Source: Pseudomonas mosselii
GTDB taxonomy: Bacteria; Pseudomonadota; Gammaproteobacteria; Pseudomonadales; Pseudomonadaceae
Length of the DNA stretch: 64,000 nucleotides
Direction: 5' to 3'
Assembly (NCBI RefSeq): GCF_019823065.1
Contig: NZ_CP081966.1
Coordinates: 2,077,501 to 2,141,500, forward strand
Every line of letters starts with the position of its first letter. Position 1 is the stretch's first letter. The translations under genes and the position numbers were made by a program. This document shows positions 45,784-56,318 of the stretch, in pieces. Below the pieces are notes generated by a model. That model was not told the origin of the DNA. It made no database searches and saw only the letters and a program-made list of their open reading frames with translations.

Positions 45784-46689
45784 TCAGAAGCGCAGGCGTA
45801 ACCCCACCACCAGCCGAGTCTGGCCGATGTCCTCGCCATTCTCCCGGGCCTGGTCGGCACGGTCGCCGTGCAGGCGGTTGAAGCTGACGCCGACATAGGG
45901 CGCGAACGCGCGGGTGATCTCGTAGCGCAGGCGCAGGCCCACTTCGCTTTCGGCCAGCCCCGAGCCTTGCTCGCGCCCGGCATCATTGCGCCCGAAGAAG
46001 TTGGCTTCGACGGTCGGTTCGAGGATCCAGCGATTGGTCAGCAGCATAGCGTAACCGGCCTCCAGGCGCAGCGCGGTCTGCTGTCGCTCGCCGGCGTAGG
46101 CGGTGGCTTCCAGCTCCAGGCCGTAGAGCGGCGTGCCCTGGATGCCGAAGGCGGCCCAGCCCTGGCCGCTGGCGGGCTGGAAGTCCTGGCGTACACCGCC
46201 GACCAGTTCCCACCAGGGGCTGATGGCATGGCCCCAGAGGGCCTGCAGCTCGGCCTTGTGGGTCTTGCCTTGTTCCCGCTCACCCTCGGTGCGCAGCCAT
46301 AGGCGGTCGATATCGCCGCCGACCCAGGCAGTGGCGTTCCAGTTCAGGGCGCCGCTGCTTTCGAAGTTCTGGTATTCCAGCTGGTCGACGATCACCGCCC
46401 AGTTGGTCGCCTGGTCGTGCACCTGATGCCCCGGAAGCGGCGGGAAAGCGGCACGGCGGTCGGCGTCGGTGATCACCGGAAGCGGTGTGCGCGGTTGGCT
46501 GGGGGGCGTCGCCGTGTGGTTCATCTGGCTGTGGTCCATGGGCATGCTGTCATGGTTCATTTGGCCGTGGTCCATCGGCATGGTGCCATGGTTCATGTGG
46601 TCCATGCCCGCGGCCAGGGCCCGTTCACTGGCCAGCAAGGCCATAAGCGCGACACCGGTGGCGATGTGGCGGTTGCGGTTCTCATTCAT
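45784..46689 (-). CDS. copB: Copper resistance outer-membrane protein CopB
   Basis: 301 residues from ATG 46689, overlapping the copA stop by eight bases. Signal peptide, then a His/Met-rich copper-binding repeat region ([19 protein letters not shown] and similar), then a beta-barrel of the CopB/PcoB family ending in VGLRLRF with a C-terminal Phe. It works with CopA in periplasmic copper detoxification or export. Confidence 0.94.
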   Translation of the reverse strand: MNENRNRHIATGVALMALLASERALAAGMDHMNHGTMPMDHGQMNHDSMPMDHSQMNHTATPPSQPRTPLPVITDADRRAAFPPLPGHQVHDQATNWAVIVDQLEYQNFESSGALNWNATAWVGGDIDRLWLRTEGEREQGKTHKAELQALWGHAISPWWELVGGVRQDFQPASGQGWAAFGIQGTPLYGLELEATAYAGERQQTALRLEAGYAMLLTNRWILEPTVEANFFGRNDAGREQGSGLAESEVGLRLRYEITRAFAPYVGVSFNRLHGDRADQARENGEDIGQTRLVVGLRLRF

Positions 46690-48418
46690 CGACCCGTACC
46701 TCGCGGAACATGCCGGTCTCCATGTGGTAGAGCAGGTGGCAGTGGTAAGCCCAACGGCCCAGGGCGTCGGCGCTGACGCGGTAGCTGCGCCGGCTTCCGG
46801 GTGGCATGTCGATGGTGTGCTTGCGCACCAGGAAGCGCCCTTGTTCATCCTCCAGGTCGCTCCACATGCCGTGCAGGTGGATGGGATGGGTCATCATGGT
46901 GTCGTTGACCAGGATGATGCGCACCCGCTCGCCGTATTTCAGGCGCAGGGGCTCGGCATCGCTGAACTTGATGCCGTCGAACGACCAGGCGAAGCGTTCC
47001 ATGTGGCCAGTCAGGTGCAGCTCGATGTTGCGCGACGGTTCGCGCCCGTCCGGATCGGGGTAGGGGCTGCGCAGGTCGGCGTAGGTCAGCACTCGGCGGC
47101 CGTTGCCGCGCAGGCCAATACCAGGATCGGCCAGGTTGGCGCGGGGGGCCATGGTCTGCATGTCCACCAGCGGGTTGTCGATCTCGCTGGCGGGGTGGCC
47201 TTGCATCATGGCCATACCGGCCATGTTCGAGTGGTCCATGCCCGCCATGTTGGCGTGGTTCATCGCTGGCATATTCGAATGCTCCATCCCACCCATGTCG
47301 CCGTGCCCCATGTCGTCCATGGTCAGCACCGGGCGCGGGTCCGGCTCGGGTACGGGGGCCTGCAAGCCCGCTGCACGGGCCAGGGTGCCACGGGCGAAGC
47401 CGGTGCGGTCCATGCTCTGGGCGTACAGCGTGTAGGCGGGCAGGTCGCCCACGGTGACCAGCACGTCGTAGGTTTCGGCCACGGCGATGCGTAGCTCGTC
47501 CACGCTCACCGGTGTCACTGGCAGGCCGTCGGCGGCGATCAGCGTGAGTTTGAGGCCTGGAATGCGGAAGTCGAAGTAGGTCATCGCCGAGGCGTTGATC
47601 AGGCGCAGGCGCACGGTCTCGCCGGGCTGGAAAAGGCAGGTGAAGTTGCCGTCCGGGGGCTGGCCGTTGAGCAGGTAGGTGTAGCTGGCGGCGCTGATGT
47701 CGGCCAGGTCGGTCGGGCTCATGCGCATTTTCGCCCAGGTCCAGCGGTTGTCGACGGCCTTGCCCCAGCCGTTTTGCGCGACATCGTCGACGAAGTCGCC
47801 GACCGTGCGCTTGTGGTAGTTGAAGGCGTCGGACTGCTTCTTCAGGGTGGCCATCAGCGCTTCTGGCGCCTGGTCCGACCAGTCGCTGAACAGCAGCACA
47901 TGGTCGCGCTGGTACTGATGCGGTTCAGGCTCGCGGGGCTCGATGACGATGGCGCCGTACACGCCGGCCTGCTCCTGCAGCCCGGAGTGGCTGTGGTACC
48001 AGTAGGTGCCGCTCTGGCGCAGGGTGAACTGGTAGAGGTAGTCGCCGCCGGGTTCGATGCCAGCGAAGCTCAGGCCCGGCACGCCGTCCATGTTGGCCGG
48101 CAGGATGATGCCGTGCCAATGGATCGAGGTGGGCTGGTCCAGGCGGTTGCGCACGCGCAGGGTCACGGTGTCGCCCTCGCGCCAGCGCAGCTGCGGGCCG
48201 GGCAGGCTGGCGTTGATGGTCTGCGCGGTGCGCGGCCGGCCTGTGATGTTGACCGGGGTCTGGCCGATGAACAGGTCGAACTGCTGGCCGCTCAGCTCGT
48301 GCAGCGGCAGGCGGCCCTCGGCGGCCTGGGCCAGCGGGCGCCAGAGGCCGAGGCCGGCCAGGGCGCTGGCGGCACCCAGGCCCTTGACGAAGGTGCGGCG
48401 GGTTGGAGTCGGTGGCAT
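46682..48418 (-). CDS. copA: Periplasmic multicopper oxidase CopA
   Basis: 578 residues. A twin-arginine signal ([19 protein letters not shown]) exports the folded enzyme. Cupredoxin copper ligands: SIHWHGI and WYHSHSG in the N-terminal domain, HPIHLHGM and [12 protein letters not shown] in the C-terminal domain. Between them lies a Met/His-rich stretch ([17 protein letters not shown]) that binds extra copper. It oxidises Cu(I) in the periplasm. A CopR-type box lies upstream; no copRS genes are in the window. Confidence 0.95.
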   Translation of the reverse strand: MPPTPTRRTFVKGLGAASALAGLGLWRPLAQAAEGRLPLHELSGQQFDLFIGQTPVNITGRPRTAQTINASLPGPQLRWREGDTVTLRVRNRLDQPTSIHWHGIILPANMDGVPGLSFAGIEPGGDYLYQFTLRQSGTYWYHSHSGLQEQAGVYGAIVIEPREPEPHQYQRDHVLLFSDWSDQAPEALMATLKKQSDAFNYHKRTVGDFVDDVAQNGWGKAVDNRWTWAKMRMSPTDLADISAASYTYLLNGQPPDGNFTCLFQPGETVRLRLINASAMTYFDFRIPGLKLTLIAADGLPVTPVSVDELRIAVAETYDVLVTVGDLPAYTLYAQSMDRTGFARGTLARAAGLQAPVPEPDPRPVLTMDDMGHGDMGGMEHSNMPAMNHANMAGMDHSNMAGMAMMQGHPASEIDNPLVDMQTMAPRANLADPGIGLRGNGRRVLTYADLRSPYPDPDGREPSRNIELHLTGHMERFAWSFDGIKFSDAEPLRLKYGERVRIILVNDTMMTHPIHLHGMWSDLEDEQGRFLVRKHTIDMPPGSRRSYRVSADALGRWAYHCHLLYHMETGMFREVRVDE

Positions 48419-48485
48419 GGCGTGCTCTCGCTACGGAACTGCCACGATCCTCGCCGCCCGCGCCTGTCAGCCACCTGAGGCGCGG

Positions 48486-48500
48486 ATTACAGATTTGTCA
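48486..48500 (-). promoter_or_regulatory. CopR-type cop box upstream of copA
   Basis: On the minus strand TGACAAATCTGTAAT, an imperfect inverted repeat matching the CopR/PcoR/CusR half-site pattern (TGACA...TGTAAT). It lies about 68 bases before the copA ATG and just touches the trhP stop codon. Confidence 0.65.
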
Positions 48501-49832
48501 GGCAGCGGCCTCGCCACTCTCCAGGTCGCGCATCAACAGGCCGAACTCCAGCGAGACCTGCTCGGGAATCGGCAGGTACACCACATGGCCGTCGCCCGGC
48601 GCCACCTCGATGGCCTGCTGCTGGCGGTCGCACAGGCGGTGCAGGTCGAAGTGGTAATTGCCGCGCGGGGTCATCAGCTCCAGGTGGTCACCCACGGCGA
48701 AGCGGTTCTTCACCTTCACTTCGGCCAGGCCGTCCACGCGCACTCCGGTCAGTTCGCCGACGAACTGCTGGCGCTCGGACACCGAGTTGCCGCGCTGGTA
48801 GTTCTGGTACTCGTCGTGCACGTGGCGGCGCAGGAAACCTTCGGTGTAGCCGCGCTGGGCGAGGGACTCGAGGTTACTCATCAGGCCGCGGTCGAACGGC
48901 CGCCCGGCCACGGCGTCGTCGATGGCCTGGCGGTAGGACTGCACGGCGCGGGCACAGTAGAAGTGCGACTTGGTGCGGCCCTCGATCTTCAGCGAGTGCA
49001 CGCCCATCCGGGCCAGGCGCTCGACGTGCTGGATGGCGCGCAGGTCCTTGGCGTTCATGATGTAGGTGCCGTGCTCGTCCTCGAAGGCCGGCATCTCTTC
49101 GCCGGGGCGGTTGGACTCCTGGAGCAGGAACACCTGCTCGGTCGGCGCGCCGAGGCCCAGGGTCGGCTCGCACTCACGGACGATATCGCCGGTGGCATTC
49201 TCGGTGGCCGGGGTAGCCTGGTACTTCCAGCGGCAGGCATTGGTGCAGGTGCCCTGGTTGGCGTCACGCTTGTTCATGTAGCCCGACAGCAGGCAGCGCC
49301 CGGAATAGGCCATGCACAACGCGCCGTGCACGAACACTTCCAGCTCCATCTCTGGCACCTGCTGGCGGATCTGCTCGATCTCTTCCAACGACAGCTCCCG
49401 CGACAGGATCACCCGGGTCAGTCCCAGGCCTTGCCAGAACTGCACGCTGGCCCAGTTCACCGTATTGGCCTGCACCGACAGGTGGATGGGCATCTGCGGG
49501 AAGTGCTGGCGTACCAGCATGATCAGTCCCGGGTCGGACATGATCAGTGCATCCGGGCCCATTTCGATCACCGGCGCCAAGTCCTTGAGGAAGGTCTTGA
49601 GCTTGGCGTTGTGCGGGGCGATGTTGACCACCACGTAGAAACGCTTGCCCTGGGCCTGGGCCTCCTGGATGCCGAGGGCCAGGTTGGCGTGGTCGAACTC
49701 GTTGTTGCGCACCCGCAGGCTGTAGCGCGGCTGGCCGGCGTAGACCGCGTCGGCGCCGTAGGCGAAGGCGTAGCGCATGGTCTTGAGGGTGCCGGCGGGG
49801 GCGAGCAGTTCGGGCTTGGCGAGAGGGGTCAT
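48498..49832 (-). CDS. trhP: tRNA uridine-34 hydroxylase TrhP (YegQ), U32 peptidase family
   Basis: 444 residues from ATG 49832 (a GTG at 49841 adds three). U32 family; LLAPAGTLKTMRYAFAYGADAVYAG opens the barrel and the iron-sulphur cysteines are visible in HGALCMAYSGRCLLS, NQGTCTNACRWKY. In E. coli TrhP uses prephenate to hydroxylate U34 of tRNAs, the first step to cmo5U/mo5U. The SLKIEGRTKSHFYCA segment separates this subfamily from UbiU/UbiV and RlhA-type proteins, though sibling assignment is from memory. Confidence 0.85.
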   Translation of the reverse strand: MTPLAKPELLAPAGTLKTMRYAFAYGADAVYAGQPRYSLRVRNNEFDHANLALGIQEAQAQGKRFYVVVNIAPHNAKLKTFLKDLAPVIEMGPDALIMSDPGLIMLVRQHFPQMPIHLSVQANTVNWASVQFWQGLGLTRVILSRELSLEEIEQIRQQVPEMELEVFVHGALCMAYSGRCLLSGYMNKRDANQGTCTNACRWKYQATPATENATGDIVRECEPTLGLGAPTEQVFLLQESNRPGEEMPAFEDEHGTYIMNAKDLRAIQHVERLARMGVHSLKIEGRTKSHFYCARAVQSYRQAIDDAVAGRPFDRGLMSNLESLAQRGYTEGFLRRHVHDEYQNYQRGNSVSERQQFVGELTGVRVDGLAEVKVKNRFAVGDHLELMTPRGNYHFDLHRLCDRQQQAIEVAPGDGHVVYLPIPEQVSLEFGLLMRDLESGEAAA

Positions 49833-49956
49833 GGTGCGCACCGGGGGTAAAAGGCGCGGATGCTAAGACGGAGGCGATGTTCAGGTATTGATCTGGATCA
49901 ACGGCACTTTTGCCGGCGCGCGGGGCACTAAATTGTTGAGCCCTCGAGGAATGCCC

Positions 49957-51021
49957 ATGAACGAAACCTTATTGCAGAATAAAGCCCTGACCGTGCTGCT
50001 GGCACTGGTGACCATCGCCTTCATCTGGATCCTGCTGCCGTACTCCGGCGCGATCTTCTGGGCGGTGATCCTCGGGATTCTTTTCGCGCCTCTGCAACGC
50101 CAGCTGTTGCTGCGCTTTGGTGGGCGGCGCAACCTGGCCACGGCGACGGCGCTGGTCACCTGCCTGCTGATCGCTGTATTGCCGGTGATCGTCATCGGCG
50201 CCCTGCTGGTGCAGGAGGGCGCGACGCTGTACCAGCGCATCGAAAGCGGCCAGCTGGATATCGCCGGCTATATCGAGCGCGGCAAGGACATGCTGCCGGC
50301 CTACGCCCAGCATTTCCTCGACCGCATGGGTATGGGCAACCTCGATGGCCTGCGTGACAAGATCACCAAGTGGGCGACCCAGGGCAGCCAGTTCCTCGCC
50401 GGACAGGCGTTCAGCTTCGGCCAGGGCACCTTCGAGTTCCTGGTGAGCTTCGGCATCATGCTCTATTTGCTGTTCTTCTTCCTGCGCGAGGGCGCGGAGG
50501 TGGCGCGCAAGGTGCGCCAGGCGGTGCCGCTGCCCGAGCAGCAGAAGCGCCGCCTGCAGTTGAAGTTCAAGCGCGTGGTACGGGCCACGGTCAAGGGCAA
50601 CCTGCTGGTGGCGATCACCCAGGGTGCGCTGGGCGGGCTGATCTTCTGGGTGCTGGGCATTCCCAGCGTGCTGGTGTGGGCGGTGCTGATGGCGTTCCTG
50701 TCGTTGCTGCCGGCGGTGGGCGCGGGGATCGTCTGGGGGCCGGTGGCGTTGTACTTCCTGCTGACCGGGGCGATCTGGCAGGGGATCGTGCTGACCGCGT
50801 TCGGTGTGCTGGTGATCGGATTGGTGGACAACCTACTGCGGCCAATCCTGGTGGGCAAGGATACGCGGATGCCGGATTACCTGGTGCTGGTGTCGACACT
50901 CGGTGGGCTGGCGGTGTTCGGGCTCAATGGCTTCGTGATCGGGCCGTTGATCGCGGCGTTGTTCATCTCCAGCTGGGCGATCTTTGCCTCGACCAAGCCG
51001 CAGGTGCAGTTGCCTTCATGA
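49957..51021 (+). CDS. AI-2E family transporter
   Basis: 354 residues from ATG 49957 (GAGGA seven bases upstream; ATG 49951 also possible). Seven to eight membrane helices of the AI-2E/PerM family, with GALGGLIFWVLGIPSVLVWAV, FLSLLPAVGAGIVWGPVAL and LVDNLLRPILVG as family landmarks. Members export varied solutes; a role in autoinducer-2 transport should not be assumed. Divergent from trhP. Confidence 0.9.
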   Translation: MNETLLQNKALTVLLALVTIAFIWILLPYSGAIFWAVILGILFAPLQRQLLLRFGGRRNLATATALVTCLLIAVLPVIVIGALLVQEGATLYQRIESGQLDIAGYIERGKDMLPAYAQHFLDRMGMGNLDGLRDKITKWATQGSQFLAGQAFSFGQGTFEFLVSFGIMLYLLFFFLREGAEVARKVRQAVPLPEQQKRRLQLKFKRVVRATVKGNLLVAITQGALGGLIFWVLGIPSVLVWAVLMAFLSLLPAVGAGIVWGPVALYFLLTGAIWQGIVLTAFGVLVIGLVDNLLRPILVGKDTRMPDYLVLVSTLGGLAVFGLNGFVIGPLIAALFISSWAIFASTKPQVQLPS

Positions 51022-51065
51022 GGACCATCGTGGGGCAAGTCGCATCGGCGCACCGCCATTGGCGA

Positions 51066-53117
51066 TTATCGGAAGCTGTAGGAAACCCCCGCATACACCC
51101 CAAACCCTTCACCCGGCGTCGAGCGGGCGATGTCTTGCCCGGCATCGTTGTACCCCGGCGTCACCGTCGCCGCGTAACGTTTGTTGGTCAGGTTGCGCAG
51201 GTCGAGCCAGGTCTGCCAATCCCGTTTCGGCGAATCCCAGCCCAGGCGCGCGCCGAGCAGGGCGTAGGCGTCGGCGTGGTAGCTGTTGGCGTAGTCCACC
51301 TGCACCTTGGAGGCCATCTGCGTGTTAACCCCGGCATGGAAGCCGCTCGGCCAGTCGTAGCGCAGTTCGGCCTGGTAGTAGTGCATGGGGATGCCGGGCA
51401 GGCGGTTGTCGCCGAACGTGTCGTCGTCGCGGTAGTGGAAGTCGCTGAAGGTGTAGGCCTGGCGCAAGCTGAGCTTGCCGGTGCCCGGTTGTTCCCAGAG
51501 GAGGCTGTCCAGGCCGGCCTCGATGCCCTGGTGCACGGTGGGGCTGGCGTTGAACTCCTTGAACGGCAAGCCTTGCACGACTTCCACGTTTAACAGTTCG
51601 TGGCGTACCTGGGCGTAGTACCAGGCCAGGTCCCAGCGTCCCAGTGCCGAATCGCCGCGGGCGCCTAGTTCCAGGGTGGCGGCGGTCTGGTTCTGCATCT
51701 TCATGGGTTGGTTGGCGACTGGCGCACTCCAGACCAGCGACCACGGGTGCGGCGGCTCCACCGAGCGACTGAGGTTGCCGTAGACCTGCAGGTCCGGGCG
51801 GAGGTCGTAACGCAGGCCCAGGCGTGGGGCGTAGTCCCAGTCATGCTGACTGACCTTGCCGCCACTGGTTGGGTAGGTGACGTCGCTTTCGCGGCGGGTG
51901 TAGATCATCGCCAGGCCCGTGGTCAGCCACAGGTCCGGAATCAGCTCCAGGTCGTTGCCTGCATGCAGCACGGTGTCCGAACCCTGGTAGCTGAAATCGC
52001 GGGTGCGGGCACCGAAATTGTCGCCGCCGGGGCGAGCGAACTGCGAAGCGCCGCTGTTGGGCAGGTGCTTGGTGGTGCGCCAGCCGAGGGTGGTCTTGCT
52101 CTCATGACCGAACAGCGTGTCGCGACGCAAGTAGTTCAGCGTGCCACTGACATCGGTGTAGGCGACCTTAAGGCGCATCGGGCCTTCACGCAGGTCCATG
52201 GGGTAGTCGTGATAGACCAGCCCCGCCTCCAGGCGCGAATCGTCATCCAGGAAGAAGGTGGTCTTGTTGCCCACCCAGGTGCTGCCCGGTTGCGGGCGTC
52301 TGTCGTCGCGGGCCAGGTAGGCTGGATTGGCGGCACGGGGATGGTGCTTGATCTGGTCCTTGGTCAGGCGTCCGGCCAGGTCGTTCTCGGTTTCCCGGTA
52401 GCGCAGGTAGAAGCGCGTCTCCAGGTTCGGGTTGAAGCGGTAGCCGACGTTGGCGGCGATGCCCTTGGCGCTGCCGCTGCTGTGGTCCTGATAGCCGTCG
52501 TACTCGGCATCGGTCAGGGCCACGTAGTAGTCGAGGTTGCCCAGCACCTGTCCGGTACTGATGTGCCGGCGCTGGTAGCCACGGCTGCCGACTTCGTAGC
52601 GCACCTGCAAGGGCGCGGCATCGTGACCGGTGTGGGTCACGTAGTTGATCGCGCCACCCAGGGCCAGCGAGCCCTGGTCGAAGCCATTGGCGCCGCGCAG
52701 CACTTCGGCGCGGCTCAGCCACAGCGCTTCGAACAGTTCATAGGGCGTGCCGCCCGGGCCGGTCAGCGGCAGGCCGTCGAACATCGTGTACACGCCCGAG
52801 CCGTGGGCGCCCGGCGCGCGGTTGATGCCCGAACCACGGATCGACAGCTTGATGCCGTCGTTGCCCGCCGACTGGGCGAACACCCCCGGCTGATAGGCCA
52901 GCACGTCCTGGTTGCTGGCCACCCGGCCCTGGCCCACCTTGTCCATGTCCACCAGGTTGCTGGCGCCGGGGATTTCGCGCAGCTGGTCGGCGGCGGCTTC
53001 CAGTTCGGATTGCTGCCGGTCCTGGATCAGCACCTGGTCGAGTTCGACGCGATTGGCGGCCTGGGCGGTGCCGGCGACGAACAGGGCCAGCAGGGAGTAG
53101 GGGAGGGTGGGGCGCAT
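51066..53117 (-). CDS. TonB-dependent outer-membrane receptor
   Basis: 683 residues. Signal peptide (SLLALFVAGTAQAA), TonB-box-like region near residues 25-32 (VELDQVLIQD), plug domain about 40-165 (LAYQPGVFAQSAGNDGIKLSIRGSG) and a 22-strand barrel ending in GVYAGVSYSFR with a near-terminal Phe. The ligand is not evident: siderophore or metal are both possible, and it resembles FecA-like receptors without an N-terminal signalling domain. No regulator or transporter genes lie next to it. Confidence 0.9.
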   Translation of the reverse strand: MRPTLPYSLLALFVAGTAQAANRVELDQVLIQDRQQSELEAAADQLREIPGASNLVDMDKVGQGRVASNQDVLAYQPGVFAQSAGNDGIKLSIRGSGINRAPGAHGSGVYTMFDGLPLTGPGGTPYELFEALWLSRAEVLRGANGFDQGSLALGGAINYVTHTGHDAAPLQVRYEVGSRGYQRRHISTGQVLGNLDYYVALTDAEYDGYQDHSSGSAKGIAANVGYRFNPNLETRFYLRYRETENDLAGRLTKDQIKHHPRAANPAYLARDDRRPQPGSTWVGNKTTFFLDDDSRLEAGLVYHDYPMDLREGPMRLKVAYTDVSGTLNYLRRDTLFGHESKTTLGWRTTKHLPNSGASQFARPGGDNFGARTRDFSYQGSDTVLHAGNDLELIPDLWLTTGLAMIYTRRESDVTYPTSGGKVSQHDWDYAPRLGLRYDLRPDLQVYGNLSRSVEPPHPWSLVWSAPVANQPMKMQNQTAATLELGARGDSALGRWDLAWYYAQVRHELLNVEVVQGLPFKEFNASPTVHQGIEAGLDSLLWEQPGTGKLSLRQAYTFSDFHYRDDDTFGDNRLPGIPMHYYQAELRYDWPSGFHAGVNTQMASKVQVDYANSYHADAYALLGARLGWDSPKRDWQTWLDLRNLTNKRYAATVTPGYNDAGQDIARSTPGEGFGVYAGVSYSFR

Positions 53118-53218
53118 GGGTACGGGGTTCCAGATCGAATGCGGGAGTCTGACGCTGCAAAGGGCAGACGAAGCACAGTGGTCGATCGGTAATGGCCGTG
53201 GGGCCGCAAAGCGGCCCC

Positions 53219-53248
53219 AAAAAAGAACACCCCGCCGAGGCGGGGTGT
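53219..53248 (-). terminator. Terminator of the nuo operon
   Basis: Read leftward, ACACCCCGC, loop, GCGGGGTGT (53227-53248) is followed by TTCTTTTTT (53219-53226). A second GC-rich hairpin (GGGGCCGC/GCGGCCCC, 53200-53218) lies beyond the T-tract and may act as a back-up or for traffic from the other side. Confidence 0.85.
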
Positions 53249-53268
53249 CTTGTGACGCAGTCAGCCGA

Positions 53269-54738
53269 TCAGCCGATCAGTTGCAGACCCGCCTGCTGCA
53301 CCATCTCCAGCAGCGGCTGCGGGTACACACCGAGCACGAAGGCGAGGATGGCGATGGCCAGCAGCATCACGCCGCCGGTGCGCTGTTCCCACTTCAGCGG
53401 AGCGTCGTGGCGACGCAGGTTCGGCTCGACCAGGTACAGGGTGACCATGACGCGCAGGTAGTAGTACACGCCGATGGCGCTGCCGATCACCAGGGCGCCG
53501 ACCAGCCACCACAGGTGCGACTCGACGCCGGTGGCGATGATGTAGAACTTGCCGATGAAGCCCGCGGTCAGCGGGATACCGGCCAGCGACAGCATCATCA
53601 CGGTCAGTACCGCGGTCAGGTACGGACGGCGCCAGAACAGACCGCGGTACTCGTACAGGGCGTCGGCGTCACGGCCGGCATACGGCGAGGACATCAGGGT
53701 GATCACGCCGAAGGCGCCCAGGCTGGTGATCACGTAGGTGACCAGGTACACGCCCATGGCTTCCAGGGCCAGGCCCTTGCTGGCGACCAGGGCGATGACC
53801 AGGTAGCCGAAGTGGGCGATGGACGAGTAACCGAGCAGACGCTTGAGGTTGCTCTGGGTCAGCGCCAGCAGGTTGCCAATGATGATCGAGGCAACCGCGA
53901 TCACCGCCAGCACGGTGCTCAGCACGCCGCTGCTGGCGGCAGGGGAGAGCATGAACAGGCGCACGACCACGGCGAACACCGCGACCTTGCTGGCGGTGGC
54001 CAGGAACGCGGCGACCGGCGCCGGGGCGCCTTCGTACACGTCCGGGGTCCACAGGTGGAACGGCACCAGCGACAGCTTGAAGGCCAGACCGACCAGCATC
54101 ATGCCCAGGCCCAGTTGCGCCAGCAGGCTCGGCATGCTGGTGGCGGCCAGGGCCTTGCCCAGCTGGTCGAAGGTCAAGCTGCCTGCGTCAGCGTACAGCA
54201 GCGCCATGCCGAACAGCAGGAAGGCGGAGCCGGCGGCCGACAGCACCATGTACTTGATGCCGGCTTCCAGCGAGCGCTTGTTGAAGAAGGCGTACGCCAC
54301 CAGGCCGTAGACCGGCACCGACAGCAGCTCAAGGCCAATGAACAGGCCAGCCAGGTGGTTGGCGCTGACCAGCACCAGACCGCCCAGTGCCGACATCAGC
54401 AGCAGCAGGTACAGTTCTTCACGGTTGCCCGGGAAGCCCTTGGAGCCTTCGCCCAGGTAGGCGTGGGCGAGGGTGACGCAGGCCAGCGTCGCCACCAGGA
54501 TGATCGCCATGTACAGGCAGGCGAACTTGTCGATGGTCACAAGCGAGGTGACTGCCAGCGGCGCGACCTTGAGCGCCGGCAGGATCGACAGCAGGGCCAG
54601 GTTCAGGCCCACGGTGGACAGCAGGAAGGTCTGCGAGTGGTTGCGCTTCCAGGCGATCGCCAGCATCACCACCACCGTGGTGAGCGTGGTGATCAGCATC
54701 GGCGCCAATGCGATGAAGTGTTGAGTGGTGAATTCCAT
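53269..54738 (-). CDS. nuoN: NADH-quinone oxidoreductase subunit N
   Basis: 489 residues from ATG 54738. Antiporter-like membrane subunit of complex I with about 14 helices; the conserved Lys/Glu helices ([38 protein letters not shown]) are intact. Proton pumping, membrane arm. Last gene of the operon, followed by a terminator; eight bases after nuoM. Confidence 0.97.
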   Translation of the reverse strand: MEFTTQHFIALAPMLITTLTTVVVMLAIAWKRNHSQTFLLSTVGLNLALLSILPALKVAPLAVTSLVTIDKFACLYMAIILVATLACVTLAHAYLGEGSKGFPGNREELYLLLLMSALGGLVLVSANHLAGLFIGLELLSVPVYGLVAYAFFNKRSLEAGIKYMVLSAAGSAFLLFGMALLYADAGSLTFDQLGKALAATSMPSLLAQLGLGMMLVGLAFKLSLVPFHLWTPDVYEGAPAPVAAFLATASKVAVFAVVVRLFMLSPAASSGVLSTVLAVIAVASIIIGNLLALTQSNLKRLLGYSSIAHFGYLVIALVASKGLALEAMGVYLVTYVITSLGAFGVITLMSSPYAGRDADALYEYRGLFWRRPYLTAVLTVMMLSLAGIPLTAGFIGKFYIIATGVESHLWWLVGALVIGSAIGVYYYLRVMVTLYLVEPNLRRHDAPLKWEQRTGGVMLLAIAILAFVLGVYPQPLLEMVQQAGLQLIG

Positions 54739-54745
54739 AGCGCTC

Positions 54746-56278
54746 TTACCGGGCCGAAGCGAGTTGAGTGAAAGCGGAACCGAGCCACTGCTGCACACCG
54801 CTCATGGTGGCGGCAGAGGTGTCCAGGAACGGCTGCGGATACACGCCCAGCAGGATCAGCAGGCCCGCCAGGCCCAGCACCATGATCAGCTCGCGACCGT
54901 CCATGCCGGCCAGCACGGTGTCGGCCTTGGCCGGACCGAAGTAGGCACGGTGGATCATGATCAGCGAGTACACCGAGCCGAAGACCAGGCCGGTGGTGGC
55001 GATCACGGTGATCCATGGGACGTGGGCGAAGCTGCCGATCAGGATCAGGAATTCGCCGACGAAGTTGCCGGTGCCCGGCAGGCCCAGCGATGCGGCGGCG
55101 AAGAACAGGCTGATGGCCGGAAGATAAGCGATGCGGTGCCACAGGCCACCCATCTCGCGCATGTCGCGGGTGTGCAGGCGCTCGTACAGCTGGCCGGCCA
55201 GGATGAACAGCGCGGCGGCCGACAGGCCGTGGGCCAGCATCTGGATCACCGCGCCCTGCAGGGCCTGCTGGCTGCCGGAGTAGATGCCGATCAGCACGAA
55301 GCCCATGTGCGAGACGCTGGAGAACGCCACCAGGCGCTTGATGTCGGTCTGGGCGAAGGCCAGGAAGGCTCCGTAGAAGATGCCGATCAGGCCCAGGGTC
55401 ATGGCGATCGGCGCGAACTCGGCCGAGGCGTTCGGGAACAGCGGCAGGGCGAAGCGCAGCAGGCCGTAGGCCGCGGTCTTCAGCAGGATGCCCGCCAGGT
55501 CCACGGAACCTGCGGTCGGCGCCTGGGCGTGAGCGTCAGGCAGCCAGGAGTGGAACGGCACCACCGGCAGCTTCACCGCGAAGGCGATGAAGAAGCCCAG
55601 CATCAGGAGGTACTCGACGCCGGCCGGCAGTTCGGCCTTGAGCAGGTCGCTGTAGTTGAAGGTGATCACGCCAGTGCTGTTGTAGTTGACCAGCACCAGG
55701 CCGAGGATCGCCACCAGCATGATCAGGCCGCTGGCCTGGGTGAAGATGAAGAACTTGGTCGCCGCGTAGATGCGGGTCTTCTTGCCGTCGGAGGAGCTGT
55801 GACCCCAGAGCGCGATGAGGAAGTACATCGGCACCAGCATCATTTCCCAGAAGAAGAAGAACAGGAACAGGTCCAGGGCCAGGAACACGCCGACCACGCC
55901 GCCAAGGATCCACATCAGGTTGAGGTGGAAGAAGCCGACGTGGCGCTGGATCTCTTTCCACGAGCACAGCACCGACAGCACGCCGAGCAGGCCGGTGAGC
56001 AGGATCATCAGCAGCGACAGGCCGTCGAGGGCCAGGTGGATGCTGATGCCGAAGCGCTTGATCCACTCGACCTTGTATTCGAGGGCCCAGGCGGGCTCCG
56101 CGCCAGGGGCGGGAGCCAGGGTGTAGTTGCCGTTCGCCCACAGCCACAGGCCGATACCAAGCAGCAGGGACATGGTCAGCAGCGCGATCCAGCGCGGCAG
56201 GGTGGCGCCGAAGCGCTCACCCAACCAGCACAGGAAGCCGCCGATGAAGGGGATCAGGATCAGCCAAGGCAAAATCAT
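54746..56278 (-). CDS. nuoM: NADH-quinone oxidoreductase subunit M
   Basis: 510 residues, antiporter-like subunit. Visible landmarks: [19 protein letters not shown] with the key Glu, and [27 protein letters not shown]. Complex I membrane arm, between nuoL and nuoN. Confidence 0.97.
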   Translation of the reverse strand: MILPWLILIPFIGGFLCWLGERFGATLPRWIALLTMSLLLGIGLWLWANGNYTLAPAPGAEPAWALEYKVEWIKRFGISIHLALDGLSLLMILLTGLLGVLSVLCSWKEIQRHVGFFHLNLMWILGGVVGVFLALDLFLFFFFWEMMLVPMYFLIALWGHSSSDGKKTRIYAATKFFIFTQASGLIMLVAILGLVLVNYNSTGVITFNYSDLLKAELPAGVEYLLMLGFFIAFAVKLPVVPFHSWLPDAHAQAPTAGSVDLAGILLKTAAYGLLRFALPLFPNASAEFAPIAMTLGLIGIFYGAFLAFAQTDIKRLVAFSSVSHMGFVLIGIYSGSQQALQGAVIQMLAHGLSAAALFILAGQLYERLHTRDMREMGGLWHRIAYLPAISLFFAAASLGLPGTGNFVGEFLILIGSFAHVPWITVIATTGLVFGSVYSLIMIHRAYFGPAKADTVLAGMDGRELIMVLGLAGLLILLGVYPQPFLDTSAATMSGVQQWLGSAFTQLASAR

Positions 56279-56318
56279 GACGGGTTGGTTTCCTTTGGCA
56301 AAGTCGCAAGATTCATAG

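Noticed and set aside
53199..53218. Hairpin GGGGCCGC/GCGGCCCC as a plus-strand terminator
   Set aside because: It is followed by A residues, not T, on the plus strand; the neighbouring hairpin with a T-tract on the minus strand is the better terminator for nuo.
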